This document shows positions 24,755 through 33,025 of a DNA stretch of 64,000 bases, one piece after another. The stretch covers positions 972,081 through 1,036,080 of the forward strand of contig NZ_VLLL01000005.1 of NCBI RefSeq assembly GCF_007994225.1. Direction: 5' to 3'. The first letter of the stretch is position 1. Every line of letters begins with the position of its first letter. The notes under the pieces were generated by a model, which was given only the letters and a program-made list of their open reading frames with translations, had not been told where the DNA came from and did not search any database. This DNA is from Stackebrandtia albiflava (GTDB taxonomy: Bacteria; Actinomycetota; Actinomycetes; Mycobacteriales; Micromonosporaceae). The position numbers were made by a program, and so were the translations under genes.

Positions 24755-27516
24755 CCAACACCGACCTGCCCGACCTCCCCGCGACGACGCGCGAGACCGC
24801 GCTCTCGGCGCCTCCCCACTTCATGCTGCGGGTGTCCCCGCTGCCGTGGGAGAGACTCTCGGGCCTGCACTTCAGCAGGACGGTCGCCTGGGCCGACGCG
24901 GTCTTGGGCCTGGAGGACCGGTTGCGCGAATATGCCGTCCCCCTGTCGGACGCGATCGAGCCGTTCGTCGGCGGCGAGACCGACGACGCGCACCGGCGCG
25001 CCCTCATCAACCTGCGCCGCGACGTGTTCAACCTGCGCACGCCACGCGACCCCGACCAGACTCGCGCGACCATCGGCAGGCTGCCCGCCGAACTGGCCGC
25101 GACACTCCTCGAATGGCTGGAGATCAGCGTCGCCCACCGGCGGCGGCGGCGCGAGGGTGCCGACGTCTTCGGCGAGGAACTGATCGAGCGTCGCCGCGCC
25201 CTGCAACGGCTCGCGTCGCTTCCGGTGCTGCGCAAGGGCATCATGCTCGCGTCGCCGTCGCTCGACGAGATGCTTCCGCGTTACATGACCGCGGACCCGT
25301 CCAGTCTCTCCAAACGCGCCCGCCGCATCGAGCGGTCGGTCAGCGAGTACGTCTACCGGACCGTCGCCAAGACCAGCCCGTTCAGCACCCTCACCGCTGT
25401 GGCGTTGGGAGGCTTCTCCGACGACGCGGACGGACTCCTCTCCATCGACGCAGACGCGCTGGGTGAGAACCGCCTGGTCAGCCACACCCGGCTCAACCTG
25501 GCGATCCTCGCGCGCGTCGGTGAGGCGATCATCGCCGACGACGACCTCCTCGACGACCTGCCGATCGCGATCTCCAGCGGATGGACCACCGACCGCAAGC
25601 GGGTCCGCTACATGCGGCGCCAGCGCCGCGTCGGCGACGCGTCGGCGGCGATGACCCTCGACACCTTCGACGAGAACGTCTTCTTCCTCGCCCACAGCGA
25701 CATAGTGGACGACCTGTTCCGGCTGCTCCCGGCGGGGGCGACCCGGAAGTTCTCCGAGGTCCGCCGCCTGCTCCACGAGAAGAGCCCGCACGACCGGGCG
25801 GTGGACGACGTGCGCCGCTACCTGCGGCACCTGGTGAGACTGAACCTGGTGACCGTCCCCATGCTGGTCGTGAACATCCACGCCTCCGACCCGATCCGGG
25901 ACTTCGGCGACCGGGTGGCCCGGCTCGACCGTCCGTGGGCGAAGACCCTGACGGAGGACCTGCACCGGCTCAACGACCTCGTCGCCGGGTTCATCGGCTG
26001 CGGCGTGGACGAACGTCGGCTCATCCTGCGGGACCTGCACTCCGAGGTCAAGGAGATGCTGTCGCGCCTGGGCGTGGAGTCGCCGGAGAGCCCGAGGACC
26101 GTGCTGTACGAGGACACCACGCTCCCCGCCGGCGCGGTCGCCGCGAACACCGGGTCCTGGCGCGACGGCGCCGCCGCCGACCTGCGGCAGGTGGCGCGGA
26201 TCCTGCCGCTCTTCGACGCGATGTCCTCGCACCGCCTGATGGCGCGCGGGTTCTTCCACGCCCGCTTCGGCCGCGGCGGCCGGTGCGACGACCTGGTGAA
26301 GTTCACCCACGAGTTCCACCTGGACGTGTACGACCAGTACCTGCGGTACTCCTTCAACCACAAGTCGTTCATCGACAACGAGTACCAGGACCAGGAGAAC
26401 TGGTTCAAGATGCCCGAGGTCACCGCGTTGGACGACGCGCGGCGCACCCTCATCTCCGAGATGCGGCGGCGCTACGCCGCACACGGCGACGACGCGCACG
26501 AACTCGTCCTCGACCAGGACTTCATCGACACCGTCGCGGCGAAGCTGCCGCCCATGGACGACGACCTCGACCCGCGGGCGTACTTCGTGCAGGTCGGCGA
26601 CGTCGACGGTGACCGGCGGGTCGTGGTCAACCGCACGTACACGGGCCTGTCGCTGCTGTTCTCCCGGTTCCAGCACTGCTTCCCCGCCTCCGACGGGGTG
26701 GACCTGGCCGGTGCGCTGCGCGACCACCTGCGGGAGATCACGCCCGAGGGCGCGGTCCTGGCCGAGGTCACCGGCGGGTACGACACCTCCAACCTCAACC
26801 TGCACGCCGAGGTCACGCCGTACGAGATCGTGTGTCCCGGCGAGATCTCCTTCCGCGACCCGCAGGACCAGATCCCGGTCGAGGACCTGTACGTGGTGGG
26901 CGACGAGGAGACCGGTCGGCTCACCCTGCGCTCCAAGCGGCTCGGCAAGGAGGTCATCCCCGTCTACCTGGGCTTCCTGATGCCGATGGCGCTGCCGGAG
27001 ATGCAACGCCTGCTGTTGACCTTCTCCCGCACCCGCATCGCCAGCCTCGACCTGTGGTCGGGCACCGACCAGCCGTTGGGGGACGCCGAGATCGGCGGCC
27101 ACCCGCGTGTCCGGTTCGGAGACCTGATCCTGGTGCGCCGGGTGTGGAAGACCGACCCGTCGAACCTGCCCGAGGGGATGGTCGGTGCCGAGGGCGCCGA
27201 GCGTGTCCTCGGCTGGCACCGCTGGGCCAGGACGCACAAGCTGCCACGGTACGTGTTCGTCACGCCGGACGCGGTCGATCCCGACGAGGACGACGAGGCG
27301 GACGGCGCGGTGCGGTTCGGCAAACCGCAGTTCGTGGACTTCGAGGACTACTTCTCGTTGGGGCTGCTCGACAACCTCGCCGAGTCGGCGAACCGGCGCC
27401 TGGTGTTCACGGAGATGCTGCCGGACTCCGAGGGACTGGTCGCCAAGGGACCGAACGGCGAACGGTACGTCACCGAACTCACGATCGAGATCAACGAAGC
27501 GGGAATGACGAAATGA
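24751..27516 (+). CDS. Split LanB, N-terminal (glutamylation) dehydratase protein
   Basis: A 921-residue lantibiotic-dehydratase N-terminal family protein. Such proteins use glutamyl-tRNA to glutamylate Ser/Thr, which are then eliminated to dehydroalanine or dehydrobutyrine. Recognisable stretches include SPLPWERLSGLHF, SVSEYVYRTVAKTSPFST (typical LanB), SSGWTTDRKRVRYMRRQ and, near the C-terminus, WARTHKLPRYVFV and YFVQVGD. The elimination domain is absent here and is supplied by the next gene, as in thiopeptide and goadsporin systems. It is coupled to both neighbours by 4-base overlaps. With only Ser and Thr available besides Cys, much of the core could be a substrate. Confidence 0.93.
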   Translation: MTNTDLPDLPATTRETALSAPPHFMLRVSPLPWERLSGLHFSRTVAWADAVLGLEDRLREYAVPLSDAIEPFVGGETDDAHRRALINLRRDVFNLRTPRDPDQTRATIGRLPAELAATLLEWLEISVAHRRRRREGADVFGEELIERRRALQRLASLPVLRKGIMLASPSLDEMLPRYMTADPSSLSKRARRIERSVSEYVYRTVAKTSPFSTLTAVALGGFSDDADGLLSIDADALGENRLVSHTRLNLAILARVGEAIIADDDLLDDLPIAISSGWTTDRKRVRYMRRQRRVGDASAAMTLDTFDENVFFLAHSDIVDDLFRLLPAGATRKFSEVRRLLHEKSPHDRAVDDVRRYLRHLVRLNLVTVPMLVVNIHASDPIRDFGDRVARLDRPWAKTLTEDLHRLNDLVAGFIGCGVDERRLILRDLHSEVKEMLSRLGVESPESPRTVLYEDTTLPAGAVAANTGSWRDGAAADLRQVARILPLFDAMSSHRLMARGFFHARFGRGGRCDDLVKFTHEFHLDVYDQYLRYSFNHKSFIDNEYQDQENWFKMPEVTALDDARRTLISEMRRRYAAHGDDAHELVLDQDFIDTVAAKLPPMDDDLDPRAYFVQVGDVDGDRRVVVNRTYTGLSLLFSRFQHCFPASDGVDLAGALRDHLREITPEGAVLAEVTGGYDTSNLNLHAEVTPYEIVCPGEISFRDPQDQIPVEDLYVVGDEETGRLTLRSKRLGKEVIPVYLGFLMPMALPEMQRLLLTFSRTRIASLDLWSGTDQPLGDAEIGGHPRVRFGDLILVRRVWKTDPSNLPEGMVGAEGAERVLGWHRWARTHKLPRYVFVTPDAVDPDEDDEADGAVRFGKPQFVDFEDYFSLGLLDNLAESANRRLVFTEMLPDSEGLVAKGPNGERYVTELTIEINEAGMTK

Positions 27517-28676
27517 CCACTGACTCGCCCACCCAGGCCGAGAACGCCACGTTCGCGGTCACCCCCGTCGCCGTCGACGCGGAGATCCCGGTCCCGGAGG
27601 ACCCGGACGCTCCCGGCGAGTGGCTGGCGGTGCACGTCTTCTACTCCAGCAACAACCACCCACTCCTGGTCGACGGGATCGCGCCCGTCATCGAGGAACT
27701 CCGCGAGGAGGGCCTCATCCGCCGCTGGTTCTTCATCCGTTACTGGATGGAGGGACCGCACCTGCGCGTCCGGCTCCTGCCCAGGCGCGCCGGAGACGCC
27801 GAGACGATCGCCAAGCGGCTCTTCAAGTCGCTCGACGAGTTCCTCGCCGACCGTCCCGCCCTGTACGAGATGGACGAGTCGGAGATGGGCGGGCTGTTCA
27901 AGGAGATGTTCCTCGGCGAGTACTCCGAGGAGCAGTGGAACCAGCTGTACGGCGCGGACGGCAACATGCCGATGCGGCCCAACAACTCCTACGCGGTGAT
28001 GCGGTACGAACCGGAGGTCGCCCGATACGGCGGCCCCCACGGCATCGAGATCGCCGAGCGCCACTTCGAGAAGTCGAGCGACATGGTGCTGCGCCTGGTG
28101 GAGATGACCAACGTGCACGTGCGATCGGTCCTGTTCGGACTGGCCGCGCAGCTGATGACCGTGATGCTGGCGGCGTTCCAGCAGGACAGGGCGGCGTCGG
28201 CGGCCTTCCTGTCCACCTACCGGACCTACTGGGAACGCTCCGGCGACGGCGACTCCTCGCCGCGCCACTCCGCCTACAACGACGCCTACCAGACCATGTC
28301 GAGCGAACTGCACGACCATCTGGGCGCCGTCTACGAGACCGCCTCACGGCACGACGTCGAGTCGTTGAGCGGATTCCTGCGGGAGTGGGCCGAGCACTGC
28401 GTCGAACTGCGCACCGAACTGGTCGATCTCGCCGGGCAGGGCAAGCTCGAGTTCCCGATCGGCATGGACTCCCAGGCCGGCCCCGTCGACGCCGACACGG
28501 CCCTGTTCGCGCTGCTCAGCGGCTACATCCACATGACCAACAACCGGCTCGGCGTCAGCATCATCGACGAGTGCTACCTGTCCTACCTCCTGGAGCTGAC
28601 GCTCACCGGAGGCGAACCGGTCGACCTGGAGGCCAACATCGGCGCGATGTTCGGCGGAACGGGTGCCGATAGATGA
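27513..28676 (+). CDS. SpaB_C/thiopeptide-type biosynthesis protein (LanB C-terminal family)
   Basis: A 387-residue member of the family that includes the LanB glutamate-elimination domain and thiopeptide pyridine synthases. Typical parts are WLAVHVFYSSNNHPLLVDGI, then RRWFFIRYWMEGPHLRVRLL (the conserved RYxxxGPHLR) and a C-terminal segment ending GYIHMTNNRLGVSI and YLLELTL. Only one protein of this family is present, whereas thiopeptide clusters usually carry two (elimination and cycloaddition). It most simply pairs with the upstream LanB protein as the elimination partner; pyridine formation cannot be excluded. ATGA overlaps join it to both neighbours. Confidence 0.9.
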   Translation: MTTDSPTQAENATFAVTPVAVDAEIPVPEDPDAPGEWLAVHVFYSSNNHPLLVDGIAPVIEELREEGLIRRWFFIRYWMEGPHLRVRLLPRRAGDAETIAKRLFKSLDEFLADRPALYEMDESEMGGLFKEMFLGEYSEEQWNQLYGADGNMPMRPNNSYAVMRYEPEVARYGGPHGIEIAERHFEKSSDMVLRLVEMTNVHVRSVLFGLAAQLMTVMLAAFQQDRAASAAFLSTYRTYWERSGDGDSSPRHSAYNDAYQTMSSELHDHLGAVYETASRHDVESLSGFLREWAEHCVELRTELVDLAGQGKLEFPIGMDSQAGPVDADTALFALLSGYIHMTNNRLGVSIIDECYLSYLLELTLTGGEPVDLEANIGAMFGGTGADR

Positions 28677-29950
28677 GTGACACGAGCACGGTCCCGCAGA
28701 TGCGGACGGCACGGCCCCGGGTGGACCCGGCCGTCCGCATCGGCCCCGGCCTGTGGGACGGTGACCGGCGGCTCTACACCCTGCACGACCCGCGCACCGG
28801 TTGGTACTTCCGCATCGGCGAGCACGAACACTTCCTGACGTCCCGTATGGACGGTGAGCGGACCGTCGAGGAGATCGAGGACGAGTTCATCGCGCACTTC
28901 CGCAAGCGCCTGACCCCGGCGCTGTGGCAGTCGATGTTCACGCTGCTGGGTCAACGCGGACTGCTCGTCGGCTCCGACGACCCGGTCCTCATGGCGCGGC
29001 TGCGCGACGCCAGGGACAGCCAGTCGGAGCGGTCCCGGACCTGGCTGCACGCGCGGCTGCCGCTGGTACGCCCCGAACGGCTCCTGGACCGGCTGGCCGC
29101 CGTGGTCCGGCCGCTCGACCGGCCGGTCTCCTGGGCGCTGGTCTGGCTCGCGGCGGCGGCCGCGATCTGTTACACGGCACTGCTGTGGAACGACGTGTGG
29201 CCGCAGGCCCGGACACTGTGGACCGAGCCGGCGGCCATGATCGTCTTCGTGGTGATCGCCTGGACCTCGCTGTTCCTGCACGAACTCGGACACGGTGTCG
29301 TCGCCAAGCTCTACGGAGCGCGCGACATCGAGATCGGTTTCATGTGGCGGCTTCCGGTCATCGCGGCGTACTGCAAAGTGGACGACAGCCTCCTCTTCCA
29401 CGACCGCATGCGCCGGGTACGGGTCGCGTTCGCGGGAGTGACGGTGTCGGTGGCCGTCAGCGCGCCCTTCGCGCCGCTGCACTGGATCACCGCGGGGGAG
29501 GGGATGTGGGGAACGGTGTCGGCGGCGATGCTGACCTTCGGCATGTTCTCCGGCCTGATGAACCTTCTTCCGGTGTTCAGGCTCGACGGCTACTATGTCC
29601 TCAGCCACCTGCTGGACGTGTCGGCGCTCGACGAGTCGGCCCGCCGCGAACTGGTGAGGCTCGTGCGGCGAGGCGGGGCACCGGCCGTGCCCGGGCCGAA
29701 ACGCCGGGTCTACCTCGCGTACGGCATCGGTGCCTACCTGTTCCTGACCGCACTCGTCGCGGCGATGGCCGCCTTCGCCTACTTCGGCATCACCCCGTAC
29801 GTGGGGGCGGGCGCCGCGGTCGCCCTGATCGCGACCGCGATCCTGCTCGCCTTCGTCCTCGGCGTGATCATGACCCGACGCTCTCGCCGGAAGATGTCCG
29901 CCCTTCCCGGGACCCAAGCCCCCGACCACTCGAAATGGGGACAGACATGA
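28673..29950 (+). CDS. Membrane M50 zinc metalloprotease with N-terminal recognition-like domain
   Basis: A 425-residue membrane protein. The first 110 residues are soluble and PqqD-like (GDRRLYTLHDPRTGWYFRIG, then MDGERTVEEI), as in RiPP recognition elements. Transmembrane helices follow, with the zinc motif HELGHG near 203 and the third-ligand motif FRLDGYYVLSH near 303, both hallmarks of site-2-type M50 peptidases. ATGA overlaps link it to both neighbours. Because the leader must be removed and no other protease is in the operon, it is the best candidate leader peptidase, probably coupled to export by the next two genes. This role is inferred from context. Confidence 0.88.
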   Translation: MSDTSTVPQMRTARPRVDPAVRIGPGLWDGDRRLYTLHDPRTGWYFRIGEHEHFLTSRMDGERTVEEIEDEFIAHFRKRLTPALWQSMFTLLGQRGLLVGSDDPVLMARLRDARDSQSERSRTWLHARLPLVRPERLLDRLAAVVRPLDRPVSWALVWLAAAAAICYTALLWNDVWPQARTLWTEPAAMIVFVVIAWTSLFLHELGHGVVAKLYGARDIEIGFMWRLPVIAAYCKVDDSLLFHDRMRRVRVAFAGVTVSVAVSAPFAPLHWITAGEGMWGTVSAAMLTFGMFSGLMNLLPVFRLDGYYVLSHLLDVSALDESARRELVRLVRRGGAPAVPGPKRRVYLAYGIGAYLFLTALVAAMAAFAYFGITPYVGAGAAVALIATAILLAFVLGVIMTRRSRRKMSALPGTQAPDHSKWGQT

Positions 29951-30882
29951 CCCAAGGAACCGACGGGCCGGTGATCGAGACCAGCGGCCTGACGAAACGA
30001 TTCGGCGGCAAGTCCGCCGTGGACGACGTGACGCTCGACGTCCGGCGCGGCGAGGTCTACGGGTTCGTGGGCCTCAACGGCGCCGGCAAGACGACGTTCA
30101 TGCGCATGCTGGTCGGACTGGCCAGGCCCACCGCGGGCTCCCTCAAGGTGCTCGGCCACTCCCGCCTCACCAACCCGGTGCTGCGGCGCGTCGGCACCAC
30201 GATCGAGCGGCCGGCCTTCTACCCGGGAATGACCGGCAGGCAGAACCTCTCGCTACTGGCGCGGTACTCCGGCATGGGTGACGCCGACATCGACGCCGCC
30301 CTGAAGACGGTGGACCTGGCCGATCGCGCGGGGGACAGGTTCCGCACCTACTCCCTCGGCATGAAGCAGCGCCTCGCCCTGGCCTCGGCACTCATGGGCG
30401 AACCCGAACTGCTGATCCTCGACGAACCCGCGAACGGCCTGGACCCCTCGGGCATGGCCGCGATGCGGGAACTCATCCGGGAACAGGCCGCACGCGGTTG
30501 CACCGTCATGCTCTCCAGCCACCTCCTGGGGGAGATAGCGCAGGTGTGCGACCGCGTCGGCGTGCTCCACCACGGACGACTCATCGCGGTCGGGACCACC
30601 GCCGAGATCGAGGCGCAGTACGGTGCCCGGCCCGCGCTCCTGGTGACGTGCGACGACACCGGGAAGGCGGCCTCGGTCGCCCGCGACCTGGACGGCGTGC
30701 AGGACGTGAGCGAACAGGACGGCGGCATCCTCGTGTACGCGCCCGAGGACGCCGCGGGCGCACTCAACTCGGCCCTCGTCGCGGCCGGGATCACGGTACG
30801 GGGCATCAGACCCAACGAACGCAGCCTCGAAGACGTGTTCCTAGAGATGACCAGCGACACCGCGAACGAAGGGCGGGCATGA
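29947..30882 (+). CDS. ABC transporter ATP-binding protein
   Basis: A 311-residue ATPase of the drug/bacteriocin export type. Walker A is GLNGAGKTT (near 40), the signature is YSLGMKQRL (near 137) and Walker B is LLILDEP, followed by GLDPSG and the H-loop SSHLL. The C-terminal extension of about 90 residues ends NERSLEDVFLEMT, typical of DrrA/NodI-like exporters. It overlaps the protease stop and the permease start (ATGA each). It should energise export of the mature peptide or self-protection. Confidence 0.95.
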   Translation: MTQGTDGPVIETSGLTKRFGGKSAVDDVTLDVRRGEVYGFVGLNGAGKTTFMRMLVGLARPTAGSLKVLGHSRLTNPVLRRVGTTIERPAFYPGMTGRQNLSLLARYSGMGDADIDAALKTVDLADRAGDRFRTYSLGMKQRLALASALMGEPELLILDEPANGLDPSGMAAMRELIREQAARGCTVMLSSHLLGEIAQVCDRVGVLHHGRLIAVGTTAEIEAQYGARPALLVTCDDTGKAASVARDLDGVQDVSEQDGGILVYAPEDAAGALNSALVAAGITVRGIRPNERSLEDVFLEMTSDTANEGRA

Positions 30883-31706
30883 TGGGCCGGGCGTTGAGCG
30901 CCGAACTGTACGGGATACGCCACCGTGGCTCGTTCACCGTGGTCTCCGTCGTATGGCTGCTGCAGATAGTCCTGTTCGCGTATCTCGCGAACTACATCGT
31001 CTCGTTGACCGTCGCCGAACTCCCCGCCGACCAGATCCAGGCCATGAAGGACGGCCTGGCCCCCTCGGCGGTGGCCGCGGCGGTCGTCGGATCGCTGCCC
31101 ATGTACGGCGGTCCGGTGATGATCATCCTCGGCGCGCTGATCGGCGCGGGCGACGAACGTTCCGGAATGCTGCGCACCGTGCTCAGCAGGTTCCCGGAAC
31201 GCGGCAGGCTGGTGGCCGCCAAACTCGTGGCGTTGACGGCGCTGATCCTGGTGCTCATGGCCGTCACCTTCGTCGTGGCGTTCCTGTGCGGCCTGGCGGT
31301 CTCGCTCATCGAGGGCACGCAGTGGTCCTTCCCGTCCTTGGCCGACACCGCGGCGGGACTGGGCGCGGCGTGGCTCATCGGCGTGGCCTGGGCCGTGCTC
31401 GGCTTCGGCATCGCGGTCCTGACGCGTTCCCTGGCGGGGACGATCGCGATCGGCCTGTTGTGGGCACTGGTGTTGGAGCAGGCACTCCACGGCCTGGCGG
31501 GTGTCGCCACGGTGCTGGAGTCGGTGCGCCCCGCCCTTCTCAGCGGCGCTTCGGCGATCCTCGCCGAGTCCGTCGGTTCGGCTGGGGCGATGCCGGCCGG
31601 TACCCCCGACGCGGGCGTTCCGGTCGCCATAGTGGTTCTGTCGGTATGGATAGCGGTGAGCGCGGTCGCGTCCGCGATCGTGTTCCGCCGCAGAGATGTG
31701 GCATGA
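30879..31706 (+). CDS. ABC-2 type transporter permease
   Basis: A 275-residue polytopic membrane protein with about six transmembrane helices (for example VVSVVWLLQIVLFAYLANYI and LILVLMAVTFVVAFLCGLAV). It starts with overlapping ATGATG at the stop of the ATPase gene, its obvious partner. The pattern of helices, including a long loop holding YGGPVMIILGALIGAGDER, fits ABC-2 permeases of bacteriocin immunity/export systems. It is probably the membrane channel for the RiPP product. Confidence 0.92.
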   Translation: MMGRALSAELYGIRHRGSFTVVSVVWLLQIVLFAYLANYIVSLTVAELPADQIQAMKDGLAPSAVAAAVVGSLPMYGGPVMIILGALIGAGDERSGMLRTVLSRFPERGRLVAAKLVALTALILVLMAVTFVVAFLCGLAVSLIEGTQWSFPSLADTAAGLGAAWLIGVAWAVLGFGIAVLTRSLAGTIAIGLLWALVLEQALHGLAGVATVLESVRPALLSGASAILAESVGSAGAMPAGTPDAGVPVAIVVLSVWIAVSAVASAIVFRRRDVA

Positions 31707-31716
31707 GGAGGACGAG

Positions 31717-32004
31717 ATGGTCGACGGTGCGGCGTCCAGGGGACGCGGCAGGTTCTTGAACGTGGCCGTGTGGGTCACGGTGGCCGGAGTGTTGTGCGCG
31801 GTGGCCGCCGCGGTCTCCACGACGGTGGGAGGCATGGAGGGGGTGGTGCGCGCCGTCGGCTTCACGGCCATGGTGTGCGCCGTCGTCTCGGGCGCCGGTG
31901 CGGTGATGCACTCGCTGAACGGGGCGAAGGCCCTGTACGCGACGGCGGCCGTCGCGACGTTCATCGCGGGTTCCACGTTCTTCGGAATGAGTTTCTCCGC
32001 CTGA
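31717..32004 (+). CDS. Small membrane protein with three helices (95 aa)
   Basis: Residues about 14-35, 43-66 and 72-95 are hydrophobic helices (VAVWVTVAGVLCAVAAAVS and similar). I start at the ATG at 31717 because GAGGAGG lies just before it. It closes the RiPP operon, 11 bases after the permease, and a perfect hairpin follows. Small membrane proteins at this position often give immunity or assist the exporter; nothing in the sequence decides this. No known family recognised. Confidence 0.8.
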   Translation: MVDGAASRGRGRFLNVAVWVTVAGVLCAVAAAVSTTVGGMEGVVRAVGFTAMVCAVVSGAGAVMHSLNGAKALYATAAVATFIAGSTFFGMSFSA

Positions 32005-32016
32005 CCTCGCGGCTAC

Positions 32017-32051
32017 TCCGGTGGCGGAGCGTTCCCGGCACCGCCACCGGA
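32017..32051 (+). terminator. Hairpin terminator at the end of the RiPP operon
   Basis: TCCGGTGGCGG (32017-32027) pairs perfectly with CCGCCACCGGA (32041-32051) over a 13-base loop, 13 bases after the stop codon. No T-tract follows. Confidence 0.7.
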
Positions 32052-32497
32052 CCGTGCCGCCGTCCGGCTGCACCTCGCGCGGCTTCCGGCTGCCCGACGG
32101 CCGATCCGCGGCCGGCGCGCGGCGGTCGCGGGCCGATTGGACAGCCCACGTGGTTGTTCGTATCATTCGATCTGATCTCTGCGCCGGTCTCCGGCGGTAC
32201 GCGGCAGGTCAGCCGCGGCCATCGGATGTACGGCGTTGTCACGCCCGGATCTCACCGAGCTGTTCCGCCCGTCCACAGTGCCCAATCTCGTCGCGCGTCG
32301 GCCGACCGTCGCGTGGGCGGGCGCTCCCGAGACCACCCGCGACGCCTCGCGTCGGCGGGCCGAGGAGACGGGGCGCGGGCGGAGCCCCCGCCGTTCACAC
32401 CCACAGTGGACGGCCGCACCCGTACGACCGTACGGTCCGACAGCCCGCATCGGTGATGCGGGGCCGGACCGAGAGAAACCAGTCCAGGAGGACAGAC
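32052..32497. promoter_or_regulatory. Intergenic region before precursor 6
   Basis: There is no gene in these 446 bases. They hold a 12-bp palindrome (GACCGTACGGTC, 32426-32437) and, 7 bases on, a hairpin of CCCGCATC (32444-32451) with GATGCGGG (32455-32462) that ends 35 bases before the precursor start. These may be operator and leader structures for separate control of precursor 6. Confidence 0.45.
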
Positions 32498-32701
32498 ATG
32501 TCGCACCTCATCGACCAGATCGCCGTCTTGGAGGCGGAGACCTTCGAGGTCGTCGACCTCATCCCCAACGACGACCTGCAGGCGGCGTCCACCAGCACCA
32601 CCAGCAGTGCGTGCAGCACCACCTCCACCTGCTCGTGCTCGACCTCGTCCTGCTGCGGCACCACGAGCTGCAGCTGCGCCTCGACCTCGTCCTGCGCATA
32701 G
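32498..32701 (+). CDS. RiPP precursor peptide 6 (67 aa, non-W type, distal)
   Basis: The leader is IAVLEAETFEVVDLIPNDDL and the core of about 37 residues begins STSTTSSACSTTSTCSCSTS and ends STSSCA. It is the sister of precursor 2, with the same leader and CSTTSTCSCSTSSCC block, although 12 kb away. CAGGAGG lies about 9 bases before the ATG. It follows the exporter terminator and so needs its own promoter. The same cluster enzymes are expected to act on it. Confidence 0.9.
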   Translation: MSHLIDQIAVLEAETFEVVDLIPNDDLQAASTSTTSSACSTTSTCSCSTSSCCGTTSCSCASTSSCA

Positions 32702-33025
32702 CCGGAGCCGTCGGGAGGCGGCGTCGCGACGGCTGAGCTGGCTCCTCGACCGTCGTGGCCACAGTGGTCGGTCGGGTTCCCCGGAACGGGCGGTCCGCCG
32801 TCCCGGGGAACCCGGCTCACACTCCGAAGTGTATCGACGCCTTCCGATATCGTCTCGGATTGGCTATCCTGCGGAGAACTCGGCGCGACGGGTACCGGTA
32901 CACGCTCCACGACGCCGGAGTCGTTCCGCGACCGATCGACCCGATCCCCGGTGGCGGGCGATTCCGCTCGGCCGGTCACCGTCCACGTCGGTGGCCACAC
33001 TCGGAGTTCCCTGGATTGGTGCGCG
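32702..33025. promoter_or_regulatory. Intergenic region with ESX-substrate promoter motif
   Basis: A 324-base region without a gene. At 32856-32872 lies CGGATTGGCTATCCTGC, found again with one change at 34747-34763, in both cases about 140-155 bases before a DUF1023-type gene. TATCCT may be the -10. Nothing else stands out. Confidence 0.5.

Noticed and set aside
24715-27237. Very long antisense frame across the LanB gene
   Set aside because: An effect of high GC and third-position bias; low-complexity product, no ribosome site.
17944-32701. Calling the cluster a true thiopeptide cluster outright
   Set aside because: Only one SpaB_C-type protein is present and the cores are too long and uniform; pyridine formation is not supported by the sequence alone.
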